DNA of 64,000 nucleotides from Alteriqipengyuania bathyomarina_B (GCF_038594605.1 NZ_JBCFZM010000001.1:372001-436000); one strand, 5' to 3'. Positions 53,421 to 62,667 are shown, counted from the stretch's first letter. The notes: generated from the letters alone by a model not told the origin. Made by a program: numbers and translations.

Positions 53421-54548
53421 ATGCGTGCCGAAGGGCAGGCCTTTATCGACCGGATCGAAGCTGCGTTGGCGCTGGTTCGCCAATCGCTCGACTGGGAGCG
53501 TGCGCTCCGCGAACTCGACGAGTTGAATGCGCGGGTAGAGGACCCGACCCTGTGGGACGATCCCAAGCAGGCGCAGGCGATCATGCGTGAGCAAAAACGC
53601 CTCGAAAGCGCGATCGGCACCGTGAACACGATCTCGTCCGAGATGGCCGACGCGATCGAGTTCGTCGAAATGGGCGAGGCCGAGGGCGACGACGAGATCG
53701 TGAACGAAGGCCTCGTCAGCCTCGAAAAGCTCGCCGCGCGCGCCGATGCGGACAAGGTGCAGGCGCTGCTCTCGGGCGAAGCCGATGCGAACGATGCCTA
53801 TCTGGAAGTTCACGCCGGGGCAGGGGGGACCGAGAGTCAGGACTGGGCCGAAATGCTCATGCGGATGTATGTTCGCTGGGCGGAAAAGCGTGGCTTCAAG
53901 GTCGAGACGGTCGAGTATCAGCCGGGCGAGCAGGCCGGCATCAAGTCGGTCACGCTGCTCATCAAGGGCGAGAACGCCTATGGCTACGCCAAGACCGAAA
54001 GCGGCGTGCATCGGCTCGTCCGCATCAGCCCGTATGACAGCAGCGCGCGGCGGCACACCTCATTCAGCTCGGTCTGGGTCTATCCGGTGATCGACGACGA
54101 TATCGAGATCGAAATCAACGAGAGCGATCTCAAGATCGACACCTATCGCGCCTCGGGCGCGGGCGGTCAGCACGTCAACACGACCGACTCAGCGGTACGG
54201 ATCACCCACCAGCCGACCGGGATCGTCGTCGCAAGTCAGAACGACCGCAGCCAGCACAAGAACCGGGCGACCGCGATGAACATGCTGAAAGCGCGTCTGT
54301 TCGAGCGCGAGATGGCGGAACGCGAGGCGGCGGCTTCGGGCGAATATGCCGAGAAGACCGAGATCGGCTGGGGGCACCAGATCCGCAGCTACGTGCTCCA
54401 GCCCTATCAGATGGTGAAGGATCTGCGCACGGGCGAAACCTCTACCGCGCCGGGCGACGTGCTCGACGGTGCGATCGATCCCTTCATCTCCGCCGCCTTG
54501 GCGCAGCGCGTGACGGGCGAAGCGGTCGACGTGGAAGATGTGGAGTAG
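53421..54548 (+). CDS. prfB: Peptide chain release factor 2 (RF2)
   Basis: Recognises UGA/UAA stop codons and releases the nascent peptide, 375 residues. The GGQ motif is in YRASGAGGQHVNTTDSAVR; the stop-recognition segment reads ISPYDSSARRHTSF, so the SPF tripeptide is SPY, a variant I associate with alphaproteobacteria. The frame is continuous through the region corresponding to codon 26 of E. coli (LVRQSLDWERAL), so there is no programmed frameshift and no autoregulation of that kind. Confidence 0.97.
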   Translation: MRAEGQAFIDRIEAALALVRQSLDWERALRELDELNARVEDPTLWDDPKQAQAIMREQKRLESAIGTVNTISSEMADAIEFVEMGEAEGDDEIVNEGLVSLEKLAARADADKVQALLSGEADANDAYLEVHAGAGGTESQDWAEMLMRMYVRWAEKRGFKVETVEYQPGEQAGIKSVTLLIKGENAYGYAKTESGVHRLVRISPYDSSARRHTSFSSVWVYPVIDDDIEIEINESDLKIDTYRASGAGGQHVNTTDSAVRITHQPTGIVVASQNDRSQHKNRATAMNMLKARLFEREMAEREAAASGEYAEKTEIGWGHQIRSYVLQPYQMVKDLRTGETSTAPGDVLDGAIDPFISAALAQRVTGEAVDVEDVE

Positions 54549-54621
54549 CGCTCCGGCAAGATTGGTGATCTAACCTGTCCGTCGGCCAGCGGCCGCGCGA
54601 TCGACGAGGAGGGACCCGAAC

Positions 54622-54870
54622 ATGCCAAGTGAACCGTATATCGGCGAAATGATGCTCTATCCGGGCGATCGCGCACCCCAGGGATGGGCTGCGGCCAAGG
54701 GTCAGATATTGTCGATCTCGCAGAACACCACGCTTTTTTCGATCATCGGAGCCAGCTTTGGCGGCGACGGCAAGACGAATTTCGCTCTCCCCGACATGCG
54801 CGATGCCGCTCCGCAGACGAAGGGTTTGGGGTGGTATATTGCCTTGCAGGGAATCTATCCCAACTTCTAA
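54622..54870 (+). CDS. Mini phage tail-collar domain protein (82 aa)
   Basis: Single tail-collar domain, as in microcystin-dependent/MdpB-like proteins: YIGEMMLYPGDRAPQGWAAAKGQILSISQNTTLF then GASFGGDGKTNFALPDMRD. The protein ends with WYIALQGIYPNF, which resembles the usual end of full-length members (about 170-180 residues), so the middle part appears deleted. A good binding site (gaggagggacccgaac) precedes ATG 54622. No other phage genes are near. Function unknown. Confidence 0.83.
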   Translation: MPSEPYIGEMMLYPGDRAPQGWAAAKGQILSISQNTTLFSIIGASFGGDGKTNFALPDMRDAAPQTKGLGWYIALQGIYPNF

Positions 54871-54934
54871 ACGGGAGAAATCTTTGCGGACTGGTGCGCG
54901 TCACCCCTTTGCCAAGCGAAGGACACGCGGCTAA

Positions 54935-55723
54935 GTGCGGCGCGAGATGATGGCGCGGGTGGCTTTTTCTGGATTGCTCGGCATGGCGCTTGCGTTGGCC
55001 GCATGCGGTGGTGCGGACGGCGATGCCGACCGGCCCGAAACCGCGCGCGCCTTTCCCGAACCCGACCGCCCGGTCTCCGATCTGGGGGCGAACGAGTTTT
55101 CCACCGAAGACGAGCGCGATAGCCAGGGCGAGGCGCAGAAGGTGATGGACCTTGCCGAAATACGCCCCGGGATGACCTTGGCGGATATCGGCGCGGGCGA
55201 GGGTTACTACACCATCCGCTTGGGCGATCGCGTGGGCAGCGAAGGGCGCGTGCTTGCGCAGGATATCGACAGCCCCGTGCTCGAACGGCTCGGCCGCCGG
55301 GTGGAGCGCGAGCGGCTCGACAACGTCTCCATAAAGCTCGGCGCAGAAGACGATCCGCGCCTGCCCGAAGACAGTTTCGACCGCGTTTTCATGGTCCACA
55401 TGTATCACGAAGTAGGGGAGCCTTACGCCTTCTTGTGGCGCCTGTGGCCTTCGCTCAAGGAGGGCGGGAAGGTCATCGTAGTCGATATCGACCGGCCGAC
55501 CGATCGCCACGGCATCCCGCCCGCGCTGCTATCCTGCGAGTTCGAACGGGTCGGCTACCGGCTCGACAGGATCGAGCAGGCCCCGGAGCTCGCGGGGTAC
55601 TATGCACAGTTCAGTCGCGGCGCTACAAGGCCGGACCCAGATGAAATCGTGCCCTGTACCGGGCAGGAAAGCGCAGCCAAAGCCGACAGAGGCGAGGCCG
55701 GAGAGCCGGGCGCGCGTAGCTGA
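54935..55723 (+). CDS. SAM-methyltransferase-fold lipoprotein
   Basis: 262-residue class I methyltransferase-like domain behind a lipoprotein signal: LGMALALAACGG gives a lipobox LAAC. The fold shows GMTLADIGAGEGYYTIRL (motif I), RVLAQDIDS, DRVFMVHMYHEVGEPYAFLWRLWPSLKEGG and VIVVDID. Lipoprotein sorting would place it in the periplasm, where SAM is not expected, so it may bind another ligand or have lost activity (inference). Start GTG 54935; ATG 54947/54950 are alternatives that retain the signal. Confidence 0.84.
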   Translation: MRREMMARVAFSGLLGMALALAACGGADGDADRPETARAFPEPDRPVSDLGANEFSTEDERDSQGEAQKVMDLAEIRPGMTLADIGAGEGYYTIRLGDRVGSEGRVLAQDIDSPVLERLGRRVERERLDNVSIKLGAEDDPRLPEDSFDRVFMVHMYHEVGEPYAFLWRLWPSLKEGGKVIVVDIDRPTDRHGIPPALLSCEFERVGYRLDRIEQAPELAGYYAQFSRGATRPDPDEIVPCTGQESAAKADRGEAGEPGARS

Positions 55724-55738
55724 ATAATTGGAAGTTTG

Positions 55739-57145
55739 ATGGCATTTAAAGGACTGCGCCCGATCGAATATGGCGGTCGCGAGGTGTGGCCGCTGATCGA
55801 AGGCGGCAAGGGCGTTTCGGCAACCAATCACGCAAGTTCTGGCGCGTGGGCCGCTGCTGGCGGCATCGGCACCGTGTCTGCGGTCAACGCGGACAGCTAC
55901 GATGAGGATGGCAACCCTATCCCGCAGGTCTATCCGCAGGCCACCCGCAAGGAACGGTTCGAGCAGTTGGTCCGCTACGCCATCGACGGCGCGACCGAAC
56001 AGGTGAAGCGCGCGCACGAGATTGCCGACGGCAGGGGCGCGCTCAACATCAATGTGCTGTGGGAAATGGGCGGCGCGCAGCAGGTCCTCGAAGGCGTGCT
56101 GGAAAATTGCCAGGGCATGATCACCGGCGTCACGTGTGGCGCGGGCATGCCCTATAAGCTCGCCGAGATCGCGGCGCGCTATAACGTGCATTACCTGCCG
56201 ATCGTCAGCTCCGCGCGCGCATTCCGCGCGCTGTGGAAGCGCAGCTATTCCAAGGTACCCGACCTGATGGCGGCGGTGGTCTACGAAGACCCTTGGCTGG
56301 CTGGTGGGCACAATGGCCTTTCCAACGCCGAAAACCCGCGCGAGCCGCAGGATCCGTACCCGCGCGTCAAGGAACTGCGCGATACGATGCGCAAGGAAGG
56401 CGTCTCCGAAGATACCGCCATCGTGATGGCGGGCGGCGTATGGTTCCTGCGCGAGTGGGAAGAGTGGATCGACAATCCCGAGCTGGGCAAGATCGCATTT
56501 CAGTTCGGCACGCGGCCCTTGCTGACCGAAGAAAGCCCGATCCCGCAGGTGTGGAAGGACATGCTGCGCACGGTCGAGCCGGGCGACGTCCTGCTGCACA
56601 AGTTTTCGCCCACCGGGTTCTATTCGAGCGCGGTCAAGACGCCATTCCTCTACGATCTGATGCACCGTTCAGAACGGCAAATTCCGATCTTCAAGCGCGA
56701 CGAGGAAGAGGGCACGATTCCGCTGTCCGATCACGGCAAGGCCAAATATTTCTTCGTCCACCCCGGTGACCAGCGCAAAGCGCAGGCCTGGATGCACGAA
56801 GGCTTCACCGAAGCGTTGAAGACCCCGGATAACACCGTGGTTTTCGTGACCCCGGAAAGTGCCGAACAGATCCGCGCCGACCAGCAGGGTTGCATGGGCT
56901 GCCTGTCGCATTGCCAGTTTTCGAGCTGGAAAGATCACGACGATCACACCACCGGCCGCCTCGCCGATCCGCGCAGCTTCTGCATCCAGAAGACCCTGCA
57001 GGACATCGCACATGGCGGCGACCCGGACGAAAATCTCGCCTTTGCCGGTCACGCAGCCTATCGGTTCAAGCAGGACCCGTTCTATTCGAACAATTTCACC
57101 CCGTCGGTGAAGCAATTGGTCGATAGGATCCTCACCGGAGACTGA
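55739..57145 (+). CDS. Nitronate monooxygenase-like flavoprotein with C-terminal cysteine cluster
   Basis: 468-residue TIM-barrel flavin oxidoreductase of the NPD/2-nitropropane dioxygenase family. It shows HASSGAWAAAGGIGTVSA, GMITGVTCGAGMPYKLAE, VYEDPWLAGGHNGLSNAENP and MAGGVWFLREWEEW then FQFGTRPLL. A C-terminal part beyond the usual barrel has four cysteines, C385, C388 and C392 (GCMGCLSHC) and C415 (SFCIQK), which may bind a metal or Fe-S cluster. ATG 55739 follows ggaagttt. The hydrolase gene begins 4 bp after its stop. Confidence 0.87.
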   Translation: MAFKGLRPIEYGGREVWPLIEGGKGVSATNHASSGAWAAAGGIGTVSAVNADSYDEDGNPIPQVYPQATRKERFEQLVRYAIDGATEQVKRAHEIADGRGALNINVLWEMGGAQQVLEGVLENCQGMITGVTCGAGMPYKLAEIAARYNVHYLPIVSSARAFRALWKRSYSKVPDLMAAVVYEDPWLAGGHNGLSNAENPREPQDPYPRVKELRDTMRKEGVSEDTAIVMAGGVWFLREWEEWIDNPELGKIAFQFGTRPLLTEESPIPQVWKDMLRTVEPGDVLLHKFSPTGFYSSAVKTPFLYDLMHRSERQIPIFKRDEEEGTIPLSDHGKAKYFFVHPGDQRKAQAWMHEGFTEALKTPDNTVVFVTPESAEQIRADQQGCMGCLSHCQFSSWKDHDDHTTGRLADPRSFCIQKTLQDIAHGGDPDENLAFAGHAAYRFKQDPFYSNNFTPSVKQLVDRILTGD

Positions 57146-57149
57146 CCGC

Positions 57150-57911
57150 ATGCCGCAGCCAACAGACGAAAGACGTGACGACCATCGGGCGCCGTCTTTC
57201 GGCCATTGGCTGCGCGAACTGCCGAACCTGCCGAAGATCTGGTCCAGCTCGATCCGGCCGGTGCGGCTGCCGGACAGCGAAGCATCGCGCTTGCCGCCCG
57301 GCGTCGATCAGCAGCCGGTGCTGGTCATTCCGGGCATTCTCTCGCGCGATTATTCGAGCTCGCTCTTGCGGCGCACGCTGAACGCTGCCGGGTACGATGC
57401 CTATGCATCCGAACTGGGTGTTCTCACCGGGATAACGCGCGAGATGTTCGCCCGCGCGGAAGCGCGACTCGATGAAGTTTACACCCTGACCGGGCAGAAG
57501 GTCGCGCTGATCGGGATCAGTCTGGGTGGTCTGTACGCGCGCGTGCTGGCACAGCGCCATCCGGAAAAGGTCGCGCTGGTTATGACGCTGGGCACGCCAT
57601 TCTCGGGCGACAGGCGGGCCAATAATGCGTGGCGGTTGTACGAGGCGATGAACGACCACAAGGTCGACGATCCGCCCCTTTCCGACGATCCGCGCCAGAA
57701 ACCGCCGGTTCGCACCATCGCGATCTGGTCGCCGCACGACGGGATCGTGGCGCCTGCCTGTTCGCGCGGCGAAGAGGGCGAATGCGACCGGGCGATCGAA
57801 GTGCCCGAGCGGCATTTCGAATTTTCCGCCAGCCGCGCCTCGATCGAGCGTGTGCTGTCGATCCTCGGCGAAGAGCTGCCTATTGCGCGCTCCGGATGTC
57901 GGGACGACTAG
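57150..57911 (+). CDS. Alpha/beta hydrolase (lipase/acyltransferase-like)
   Basis: 253-residue alpha/beta-hydrolase. The oxyanion region is VLVIPGILSRDYSS, the nucleophile elbow GISLGGLYA, and the later parts TLGTPFSGDRRA and IAIWSPHDGIVAP carry the expected Asp and context; a His follows in EVPERHFEF. It resembles PGAP1/lipase class members. Substrate unknown. It starts 4 bp after the flavoprotein stop and overlaps the convergent ammonium transporter by 4 bp. Confidence 0.86.
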   Translation: MPQPTDERRDDHRAPSFGHWLRELPNLPKIWSSSIRPVRLPDSEASRLPPGVDQQPVLVIPGILSRDYSSSLLRRTLNAAGYDAYASELGVLTGITREMFARAEARLDEVYTLTGQKVALIGISLGGLYARVLAQRHPEKVALVMTLGTPFSGDRRANNAWRLYEAMNDHKVDDPPLSDDPRQKPPVRTIAIWSPHDGIVAPACSRGEEGECDRAIEVPERHFEFSASRASIERVLSILGEELPIARSGCRDD

Positions 57912-59221
57912 TCGCCGAGATGCCAGCCACGTTCGCCGTGGCTGGTTATGTCGAGCCCCTCGATCTCGTCTTTCTTCTTCACCCGCATCGGCGCGATGAG
58001 CCCGACGCCCAGCGCCAGTACTGCGGTGAGCACGGCGCTCCACAAGGCGACCACCATCACGCCCATCGCCTGCGCGCCGATCTGGCCGAGCGGGGTCATC
58101 CCCTCGGCAAAGCCGGTCCCCCCCAGGTTGGAGGAGATGAACAGGCCGAGCAGCAAGGTGCCGAGGATGCCGCCCACGCCGTGCACCGCAAAGACATCGA
58201 GCGAATCGTCGATTCCCAGCTTGCGCACCTGCAGCACCGCGAAATAGCACAGGACCGAAGCAAGCGCGCCGAACAGGATCGAGGCCCCCGGCGAGATGAA
58301 GCCCGCAGCGGGCGTGATCGTTGCCAGCCCGGCGATCGCGCCGGTTGCCCAGCCGACCATGGTCGTCTTGCCGAACCCGATCCGCTCGATCAGCAGCCAG
58401 ACCAGCGACGCGACGGCCGCTGCGACATGGGTGTTGATGATCGCGCTCGATGCGTCGTCGGTTGCCGCCAGCGCCGATCCGCCGTTGAAGCCGAACCAGC
58501 CGACCCACAGCATCGCCGCGCCGACCATCGTCAGTACGGGCGCATGCGGGATCATCGGCTTGTCGGGAAAGGCCCGCCGCTTGCCCATCAGGATCGCGAC
58601 CACGAGAGCGGAGACGCCCGCGGTGGTGTGAACCACCAGCCCGCCCGCGAAATCCGCGGTTCCGAAACTGCTCGCCAGCCAGCCGCCGCCCCAGATCCAG
58701 TGCGCGACCGGGGCGTAGACGACCACGCTCCACAGCGCGCAGAAGATCACCACCCAGCTGAACCGCGCCCGGTCCACCCAGGCACCGATCATCAGCGCGG
58801 GCGCGATGATCGCGAAGGTCATCTGGAACAGCACAAAGGCGCTTTCGGGAATGGTGGTTTCGAAACGGACATTGGTCAGTTCGATCAGCATCCACGCGCG
58901 TCCGTTGCCGACCCAGCCGCTGGTCGGATCGCCGAACGCCAGCGTATAGCCCACGATAATCCACAGCAGCGACACGATGCTCGCCACCGCACCGGTCTGC
59001 AGCGCGACCGACAGGACATTCTTGGCCCGGACCAGCCCGCCGTAGAACAGCGCGAGGCCGGGCAGGGTCATCATCAGCACGAGCGCGGAAGACGTGAGGA
59101 TCCACGCGGTATCGCCGGTATCGTTCTGGACGATCTCGCCGATTGCCTGCGCCGAAAGCGGCGTGGCCAACAGCCCTGCGAACACGAGCATGCCGAGCGA
59201 GCGGGCAGTGAATCTGGTCAT
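57908..59221 (-). CDS. amtB: Ammonium transporter (Amt family)
   Basis: 437-residue Amt/MEP channel with a signal peptide-like N-terminus (MTRFTARSLGMLVFAGLLATPLSAQA) and eleven membrane spans. Family regions are LPGLALFYGGLVRAKNVLSV, DFAGGLVVHTTAGVSALV (first pore His region), GWFGFNGGSALAA and VFAVHGVGGILGTLLLGLF (second His). It lacks a neighbouring glnK gene, which normally accompanies amtB. The start at 59221 is chosen to give the leader; the frame is open further upstream. Confidence 0.95.
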   Translation of the reverse strand: MTRFTARSLGMLVFAGLLATPLSAQAIGEIVQNDTGDTAWILTSSALVLMMTLPGLALFYGGLVRAKNVLSVALQTGAVASIVSLLWIIVGYTLAFGDPTSGWVGNGRAWMLIELTNVRFETTIPESAFVLFQMTFAIIAPALMIGAWVDRARFSWVVIFCALWSVVVYAPVAHWIWGGGWLASSFGTADFAGGLVVHTTAGVSALVVAILMGKRRAFPDKPMIPHAPVLTMVGAAMLWVGWFGFNGGSALAATDDASSAIINTHVAAAVASLVWLLIERIGFGKTTMVGWATGAIAGLATITPAAGFISPGASILFGALASVLCYFAVLQVRKLGIDDSLDVFAVHGVGGILGTLLLGLFISSNLGGTGFAEGMTPLGQIGAQAMGVMVVALWSAVLTAVLALGVGLIAPMRVKKKDEIEGLDITSHGERGWHLGD

Positions 59222-59353
59222 GGGGTCTAAGATCCTTGGCCAACCGGTACGCGCGGATGATGGTATCGGCGCGTGCTGGACAAGCCCTATAGCCCGCCTT
59301 TTGCGCATAAGTGGTTAATCGCGCGTCAACGGCGAAGCCGAGGCAGAGGCGCG

Positions 59354-60370
59354 TCAGATCAGGGCGTCGAGCACTTGATCGGGCGGGCGATGCCCGTCGG
59401 TCCACATGTGGATATTGGCGATCACCTTCACCCCCGATTCCTCACGGCCCTCGCGCGTGGCGCTGCCGATATGGGGCAGGGTCATCACGTTCGGGTGGCG
59501 GATCAGGCGCTCGTCGACCCTGGGCTCGTCGGGATAGACGTCGAGGCCCGCGCCTGCGAGACGGCCGCTTTCGAGCGCCTCGATCAGCGCTTCCTGGTCG
59601 ACCAGATCGCCGCGCGCGGTGTTGATGAGGCAGGCGCCATCCTTCATCGCACGGATCGCATCGGCATCGATCATGTGATGGCTTTGGGGGTTGGAGGGGC
59701 AGTGCAGGGTGAGGATATCGGTCTGCGCCAGCAGCTCGCCGAGCGTTCCGACATAGGTCGCCCCGAACATCCGCTCGACCGCTTCGGGCAGGCGCTTGCG
59801 GTTGTGGTAGGCGATGTCGAGCCCGAAGGCCTTGGCGCGGTGGGCAACCGCCTGGCCGATCCGGCCCATGCCAACGATCCCCAGCGTCTTGCTCGCCAGT
59901 TTGCGGCCGAGCATCGCGGTCGGAGCCCAGCCGCTCCATTCGCCGCTGCGCACCAGCGCCACGCCTTCGCGCATCCGCCGGGGAACGCCGATGATCAGCG
60001 CCATCGCGAGGTCGGCGGTGTCTTCGGTAAAGACGCTAGGCGTATTGGTCACGGTGATGCGGCGCTTCGCTGCCGCGGCGAGATCGATATGGTCGGTGCC
60101 CGCGCCGAAGCTGGCGATCAGGCGCAGCCGCTCGCCCGCCTGCTCGATCATGGCGGCATCGATCCGGTCGGTGACGGTCGGCACCAGCACATCCGCTTCG
60201 TTCATTGCCGCGATCAGCCCTTCGCGGGTGAGCGGCGTGTCGTCGCGGTTGAGACGGCAGTCGAACAATTCGCTCAGCCGCGCCTCGATCGATGGGGACA
60301 GGGCGCGGGTCACGATGACGCGGGGTTTGCCGTCGACGCGGCGGGCGGGGGTTTGCGATGCGCTGGCCAT
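59354..60370 (-). CDS. D-isomer specific 2-hydroxyacid dehydrogenase (glyoxylate/hydroxypyruvate reductase-like)
   Basis: 338-residue NAD(P)-dependent dehydrogenase. The cofactor motif is LGIVGMGRIGQAVAHRAKAFG, the catalytic Arg is in LINTARGDLVDQEALI, the Glu in YPDEPRVDERL and the His in TLPHIGSATREGREES. Close to D-glycerate dehydrogenase/glyoxylate reductase. ATG 60370 is used; GTG 60379 is the longest start. It is 132 bp upstream of the ammonium transporter, divergent from the SH3 gene. Confidence 0.92.
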   Translation of the reverse strand: MASASQTPARRVDGKPRVIVTRALSPSIEARLSELFDCRLNRDDTPLTREGLIAAMNEADVLVPTVTDRIDAAMIEQAGERLRLIASFGAGTDHIDLAAAAKRRITVTNTPSVFTEDTADLAMALIIGVPRRMREGVALVRSGEWSGWAPTAMLGRKLASKTLGIVGMGRIGQAVAHRAKAFGLDIAYHNRKRLPEAVERMFGATYVGTLGELLAQTDILTLHCPSNPQSHHMIDADAIRAMKDGACLINTARGDLVDQEALIEALESGRLAGAGLDVYPDEPRVDERLIRHPNVMTLPHIGSATREGREESGVKVIANIHMWTDGHRPPDQVLDALI

Positions 60371-60491
60371 TGCCGTCACGCTTGGCGCGTGGTGGGGGGC
60401 GGGTCAAGCCGGGGCTCTTCGCCAGCTTGTCAGACCTCAATTGTCGGACCCCGTTGTCAGACTGGCGCGAACTGAGGTAAATGTTTCCCCC

Positions 60492-60962
60492 ATGCTCAGA
60501 CGCGTCATCACGCTCGCCATGGGGGGCATCCTCCTTACCGCAACGCCCGCCGGAGGGCAGAACGCCGAGACGCCCTATTGGGCGACGATCGACGTGACCG
60601 AGGCGAACATGCGCGTCGGGCCGAGCGCGGAATACAAGATCGACTGGGTTTACAAGCGCAAGGGCCTGCCGGTGAAGGTGCTGCGCGTGCGCGAAGGCTG
60701 GCGGCTCGTCGAGGACCCGGACGGCGACAAAGGCTGGATCGCCGCGCGGCTGCTCAGCCGGACGCGCGGCGGGTTCGTGACCGGCGACGGGCTGGCGGAG
60801 ATGCACGAAAGCGAGCGCGCCGGTTCGGCGGTCAAGTGGAAGTTGCAGCCCGGCGTGGTCGGTGCACTTGGCGCATGCGCCGATAACTGGTGCGAATTCT
60901 CGGTCGGCAAGCGCAGCGGTTTCGTCGAGCAGAATCGGCTGTGGGGCGCGGGCGAGCCTTAA
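60492..60962 (+). CDS. Secreted SH3-like domain protein
   Basis: 156-residue protein with a signal peptide (MLRRVITLAMGGILLTATPAGG) and bacterial SH3-like repeats: IDVTEANMRVGPSAEYKIDWVYKRKGLPVKVL with GDKGWIAARLL, then a second half ADNWCEFSVGKRSGFVEQNRLWG. The MRVGPSxxYxxxWVY pattern is typical of SH3_4 proteins, thought to bind cell-wall or other peptides. Divergent from the dehydrogenase gene and convergent with the following lipoprotein gene. Confidence 0.88.
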   Translation: MLRRVITLAMGGILLTATPAGGQNAETPYWATIDVTEANMRVGPSAEYKIDWVYKRKGLPVKVLRVREGWRLVEDPDGDKGWIAARLLSRTRGGFVTGDGLAEMHESERAGSAVKWKLQPGVVGALGACADNWCEFSVGKRSGFVEQNRLWGAGEP

Positions 60963-60980
60963 GGGCTGCCGACCTTCCGG

Positions 60981-61376
60981 CTATTCCTCAAGCGGCATCA
61001 CCCGGTACTCTCCCTCGCCATCGACCTGGAGCGACCGAAAGCTGCCGTCTTCATCCGGGGCTTCGTTACGCCAGCAGCGTTCCTGCTGGTCCTCGCCGTC
61101 GCCTTCGGGATCGAAGCAGATCACATCCTCTCGGCTGGACCAGCTGCCGCCGCCCACCGTCTCGCCCGCCTCGGTCATATCGGTATAGGTTCCGTCGGCG
61201 GAGAGGCGCGTGCGGGCATAGACCGTGGTCCCGTCGCCCACCGCGTACAGGCCCGGACCCATCGGCTGCGTCGCAGGGATGAGCGCGGCCCCTTCGGTCG
61301 GCGCGGCCTCGTCGGGAATCTCGCCACCACAGCCTGCCAGTGCAAGCGCGCCGATGAGAGCAAGCCTCGCGCGCAT
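60981..61376 (-). CDS. Small lipoprotein (131 aa)
   Basis: Not recognised. The signal ends in the lipobox LALAGCGG (lipidated Cys at about residue 16). Mature part: a Gly/Ser-rich beta region (LYAVGDGTTVYARTRLSADGTYTDMTEAG) with two cysteines (VICFDPEG, ERCWRN). It starts by one-base overlap (TGATG) with the stop of the thiolase gene, so it is translated with it. Confidence 0.8.
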   Translation of the reverse strand: MRARLALIGALALAGCGGEIPDEAAPTEGAALIPATQPMGPGLYAVGDGTTVYARTRLSADGTYTDMTEAGETVGGGSWSSREDVICFDPEGDGEDQQERCWRNEAPDEDGSFRSLQVDGEGEYRVMPLEE

Positions 61377-62572
61377 CACACCATCTCCACCGCAACGGCC
61401 GTGGCTTCGCCGCCGCCGATGCACAGGCTCGCGATGCCCTTCTTCTTGCCCTGCTGCTTGAGCGCGTTGAGCAGCGTCACGATGATGCGCGTGCCGCTGG
61501 CGCCGATCGGGTGACCCAGCGCAGTGCCGCCACCGTTGACGTTGATCTTGTCGTGGGGGATGCCAATGTCGCGCATCGCGAACATGGCGACGCATGCGAA
61601 GGCTTCGTTGACTTCCCACAGGTCGACGTCTTCCGCGCTCCAGCCCGTCTGTTCGAGCAGTTTCTCGATCGCACCGATCGGCGCGACGGTGAACTTGCTC
61701 GGCTCCTGCGCGTGGGCCGTGAGGCCGACGATTTTCGCCACCGGCGTCTGACCATTTTCCTTGGCGACGCTTTCGCGGCTGAGGACCACTGCGGCGGCAC
61801 CGTCGGAGATGCTGGACGAGGTCGCGGCGGTGATCGTCCCGTCCTTGGCGAAGGCGGGTCGCAGCTGCGGTATCTTGTCGGGCTTGCCCTTGCCGGGCGC
61901 TTCGTCATGCTCAACCAGCGTCTCGTCCTTGCGGGTGACGATCGCGACGGGGACGACTTCGCCATCGAAGGCGCCGCTTTCGATCGCGGCATTGGCGCGG
62001 CGTAGCGATTCGATGGAATATTCGTCCATTTCCTCGCGGGTCAGCTGGTACTCGTTGGCGGTTTCCTGCGCGAAGGTGCCCATCGCCCGGCCTTCCTCAT
62101 AGGCGTCTTCGAGCCCGTCGAGAAACATGTGGTCGTAGGCGGTGTCGTGGCCCAGCCGCGCGCCAGAGCGGTGTTTCTTGAGCAGGTAGGGCGCGTTGGT
62201 CATGCTCTCCATGCCGCCTGCGACCACGTAGTTCACGGTGCCGCTGGCGAGCGCTTCGGAGCCCATGATGACGGTCTGCATGCCCGAGCCGCAGACCTTG
62301 TTGACCGTGGTCGCCTGCACCGATTTGGGCAGGCCTGCCTTGATCGACGCCTGGCGCGCAGGTGCCTGGCCGAGCCCGGCGGGAAGCACACAGCCCATGT
62401 AGGTCCGGTCGAACTTCTCCACCGGCACGCCCGAGCGGTCGACCGCCGCCTTCACCGCCGTCGCGCCGAGATCGGTCGCGGTGGCGTCGGCCAGTGCGCC
62501 CTGCATGCTGCCCATCGGGGTGCGCGCGTAGGAGAGGATGACGATCGGATCTGCTTCGGAAAACTGGGGCAT
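61376..62572 (-). CDS. Acetyl-CoA C-acetyltransferase (thiolase)
   Basis: Thiolase, 398 residues: condensation or cleavage of acyl-CoA units. The nucleophile is C94 in TVNKVCGSGMQ, the His is in GGGTALGHPIGASG and the second Cys in SLCIGGGEATAVAVE. The biosynthetic PhaA/AtoB type is likely from length and motifs. The start MPQFSEADPI at 62572 fits the family; the frame is open further upstream. Divergent from the aldehyde dehydrogenase gene, 95 bp apart. Confidence 0.94.
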   Translation of the reverse strand: MPQFSEADPIVILSYARTPMGSMQGALADATATDLGATAVKAAVDRSGVPVEKFDRTYMGCVLPAGLGQAPARQASIKAGLPKSVQATTVNKVCGSGMQTVIMGSEALASGTVNYVVAGGMESMTNAPYLLKKHRSGARLGHDTAYDHMFLDGLEDAYEEGRAMGTFAQETANEYQLTREEMDEYSIESLRRANAAIESGAFDGEVVPVAIVTRKDETLVEHDEAPGKGKPDKIPQLRPAFAKDGTITAATSSSISDGAAAVVLSRESVAKENGQTPVAKIVGLTAHAQEPSKFTVAPIGAIEKLLEQTGWSAEDVDLWEVNEAFACVAMFAMRDIGIPHDKINVNGGGTALGHPIGASGTRIIVTLLNALKQQGKKKGIASLCIGGGEATAVAVEMV

Positions 62573-62667
62573 TGGTAAGTTGTGCCTTTTCTGTTGTCGC
62601 AACGCTTTGGCGGTTTTCGCGTTCGATGTAATAGCACGGGCAAGAAACACAATCGGAGAGCCGAGAC

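Noticed and set aside
53421..53560. Programmed frameshift in prfB
   Set aside because: The frame is continuous from the start through the region where E. coli has the shift site; no in-frame TGA or slippery CTTTGA is present.
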